In this document: positions 44,841-46,669 of the stretch, piece by piece
Numbering within the stretch: position 1 is the stretch's first letter
Layout of the letters: each line of letters begins with the position of its first letter
Origin: Rusavskia elegans
Taxonomy: Eukaryota > Ascomycota > Lecanoromycetes > Teloschistales > Teloschistaceae
Assembly (NCBI GenBank): GCA_011316305.1
Contig: SAUG01000157.1
Coordinates: 1-46,669 of the forward strand
DNA length: 46,669 nucleotides
Reading direction: 5' to 3'
Program-made: the position numbers and the translations under genes
The notes under the pieces: generated by a model
The model's input: only the letters and a program-made list of their open reading frames with translations
Databases searched by the model: none
What the model was told of the DNA's origin: nothing

Positions 44841-45967
44841 CGATGTGTCTGACCTTGTCACACCTTGCCGCATTACAGCACGGCATCTTATTATTCGCAT
44901 GAAACATCGATTGTCACTACTAACGATCCGATAACAGTAGCGTCGGCTAGACGCCGCCATAAAGTAAGAAAACCGCCGATACGAAAGGCAACAAACATGT
45001 CATCGTAAGCTTTTTAGCAGTATATCTGAGTGCCAGATTGTCGCTTGTATCTTTCATCCCAGCCACGGCCATGGGAATGATTGCAGGAGGTCCAAAATCC
45101 GATGCTGGCTGCAATACTGACGAGGGGACGCTCAAATGTGTTTCTCAACGAAACTCTTACGATTTAGCACAAGCCATCTATTCACGAATGACCCCTGACG
45201 AAGAACGAGGTACACAAATGGGTCGGATTCCTACATTGCGTTTGGGGGAAGACGAACATGAGATGATTTCTTTCAGGCGTTTACGGTGCGCGCTCTCTAG
45301 AAATGGGGATCAGGAAATCTTCTTTGCGAGTCGAATCGGTTTCTGCTGTTCAGACATGGGATAGAGAAATCTCAACTTTTGATTTTTCTCGAAGATCTCT
45401 ACGGCTCTTGGCTACTTGCTTGTTTCAAAGTCGTCGGGTGAGCGAATAAGGAGAGGATTATCTGGGTCATGCAATGCATGACTGTTCTTTACTTTGGCTT
45501 TTTCTGATCGTAGAAGCGTATGAGTTATCTTTTTCGTCTACTAAGATGGGTATTGCCTCTGCTCTAGAGGACTCGTCATGTCAAGGTTGTATTATACCAC
45601 AGACCAATCGCGATGAGAGGCGTACAGCAGCCGTTCCCTCGATGAAGGATACCTTTCTAGCGATTGTCAGGATGCCATTGCGGCTGTCCACATACACATG
45701 ATTGGATATAATAAGATCATTGGTAGGGCCGAGGGAACACGTTAGCAGACGAAGGGATATGCCTTAAGCGAAGTTGATATGTCTGTTCTTCCTAGAGATA
45801 CTTTTTACCACGGTTTGATATTCATAATGTTAAATCTTAGATTCGTAGTCACGGTCCCACATAATAGCTCTCGAGATTTTCGATCAAGCCGCCACTCAAA
45901 CAATGACTGCAATACATCGCGTCTTTACAACTATCCCCCAAATCCAGCAACCGAATTGAATCAGCTC
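44841..45967. other. Convergent intergenic region
   Basis: About 1.1 kb between the stop codons of hymA and the right-edge SAT4-like gene. A 108-codon open frame at 45038-45364 has no family resemblance. No repeat or RNA gene was recognised. Confidence 0.5.
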
Positions 45968-46613
45968 TCACACATTCTGCCGGATCTTCGCCTCTAACCC
46001 TTTACCCCTCGGCGATGTCGAAATGCCAGATTCGCTCGTAGACCTCTCTTCCACCATTTTGACCCCATCCTTCTTCCCATTCGTGTTCAAGTCAACAAAT
46101 CGCTGCCCTCTACTCTCCTTCGCAACGATCGCAGCCTCCATCTCAACATCAATCTCACAAGTCTTCATGATGCGCAAATCCCGCCCGTTCGATCTGTGCT
46201 GCGCGGCACCAAGCTCCCAACTCGCGGTCCTTCTCCCCTTGGCCGGGCCCGCCTCGCTAGAACCATGCGACGAGGTACTCCACGAGCTGAGTTTGCGGCC
46301 GAGCGAATTGAAGAATTTGGAGTCGGTGAAGATGGGTTTCATGATGACGAGGCAGGCGCAGATGACGCCGAGGCAGGATTCGAGGACCGTGTAGAGGACG
46401 GGGGCGCTGTTGTTGCGGGGGCCGTCGCTGTCGAAGGGCGGCGCCATCATGGGCGAGGTGGTGTAGAGGAAGAGCTTTGTGATGCGGACGATGCTGATGA
46501 TGCAGATTAGGGAGCCGAGGCCGAAGATGAGGGAGAGGATGACTTTGTTGCGGAGGGGGACCTGGAGGCGCCAGATGACGGGCATAGGGAGGATAAGAAT
46601 TAGGATGTCGGTG
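45968..46613 (-). CDS. Rhodopsin-like/SAT4-family integral membrane protein, 3' exon (partial)
   Basis: The last 214 residues of a fungal SAT4/rhodopsin-domain protein; the upstream exons lie beyond the window. The exon begins after a CAG acceptor at 46614-46615 with DILILILPMPVIWRLQVPLR, the end of helix 5 and the following loop. Helices VILSLIFGLGSLICIISIVR and VLYTVLESCLGVICACL follow, then a polar tail that is Ser-rich and basic (SSWSTSSHGSSEAG). The order matches that in the gene at 572-2110, but the sequences are only distantly alike, so they are not a recent duplicate. The frame is intact here. The role is unknown; the family is large and expanded in filamentous ascomycetes. Confidence 0.85.
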
Positions 46614-46669
46614 CTGCGTTGGGTTTGGTCAGTTTCTTATAGCATGCTTTGATCGATATGTTGTGAGAG

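Overview
The window is nuclear DNA from a filamentous ascomycete (Pezizomycotina). Evidence: many spliced genes with short introns (about 47-155 nt) carrying GT..AG ends and CTRAC-type branch points, plus fungal-specific families (DASH subunit Dad2, shugoshin, Lte1, HymA, CYSTM, Ecl1, rhodopsin-like/SAT4 membrane proteins). The class below Pezizomycotina cannot be fixed by eye; no mating-type locus, polyketide synthase or tRNA was seen. I assembled 20 protein-coding loci by joining exons so that phase and family sequence agree at each junction. Splice models are inferred from sequence only, without transcripts.

Layout: a frameshifted SAT4/rhodopsin-like gene (572-2110, -); a long LTE1-type RasGEF gene (3144-8522, -); a 2.5-kb gene-free stretch with a MITE-like element; a CYSTM stress-type small protein (11067-11487, +); the Bfr1 coiled-coil gene (11907-13603, -); a RING protein with a 58-residue tandem repeat (14885-16607, +); a BCS1-related AAA ATPase (17443-18991, -); a Rossmann-fold protein (19459-20344, -); RPB5, shared by the three nuclear RNA polymerases (21027-21852, +); a peroxisomal 4-coumarate-CoA-ligase-like enzyme (22018-23962, -); a short-chain dehydrogenase (24903-25921, -); ribosomal protein L12/uL11 with a 9-nt micro-exon (26592-27337, +).

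The second half begins with a mitosis-flavoured neighbourhood: a basic, possibly TPX2-like protein (27947-29801, -), DASH/Dad2 (30588-31121, -) and shugoshin (31425-33903, +). The last two are divergent across about 300 bp that contains a forkhead-type motif. Then follow an Ecl1-type zinc-binding small protein (34257-34622, -), a 2.5-kb gene-free stretch, an F-box-like protein (37117-37883, +), an OPT/YSL-type transporter (38274-40638, -), a PRMT3-type arginine methyltransferase (41204-43009, -), the Mo25 homologue HymA (43523-44840, +), and the 3' part of a second SAT4/rhodopsin-like gene running off the right edge (45968-46613, -).

Most of the window is ordinary conserved housekeeping and cell-division content. 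No cluster stands out as a new system. The points most worth checking are the Dad2/shugoshin divergent pair, the repeat-bearing RING protein with a substituted zinc ligand, two stop-free in-frame introns hidden inside uninterrupted reading frames (ligase and dehydrogenase), the 9-nt exon, the homopolymer frameshifts in the left SAT4 gene, and two related inverted-repeat elements.
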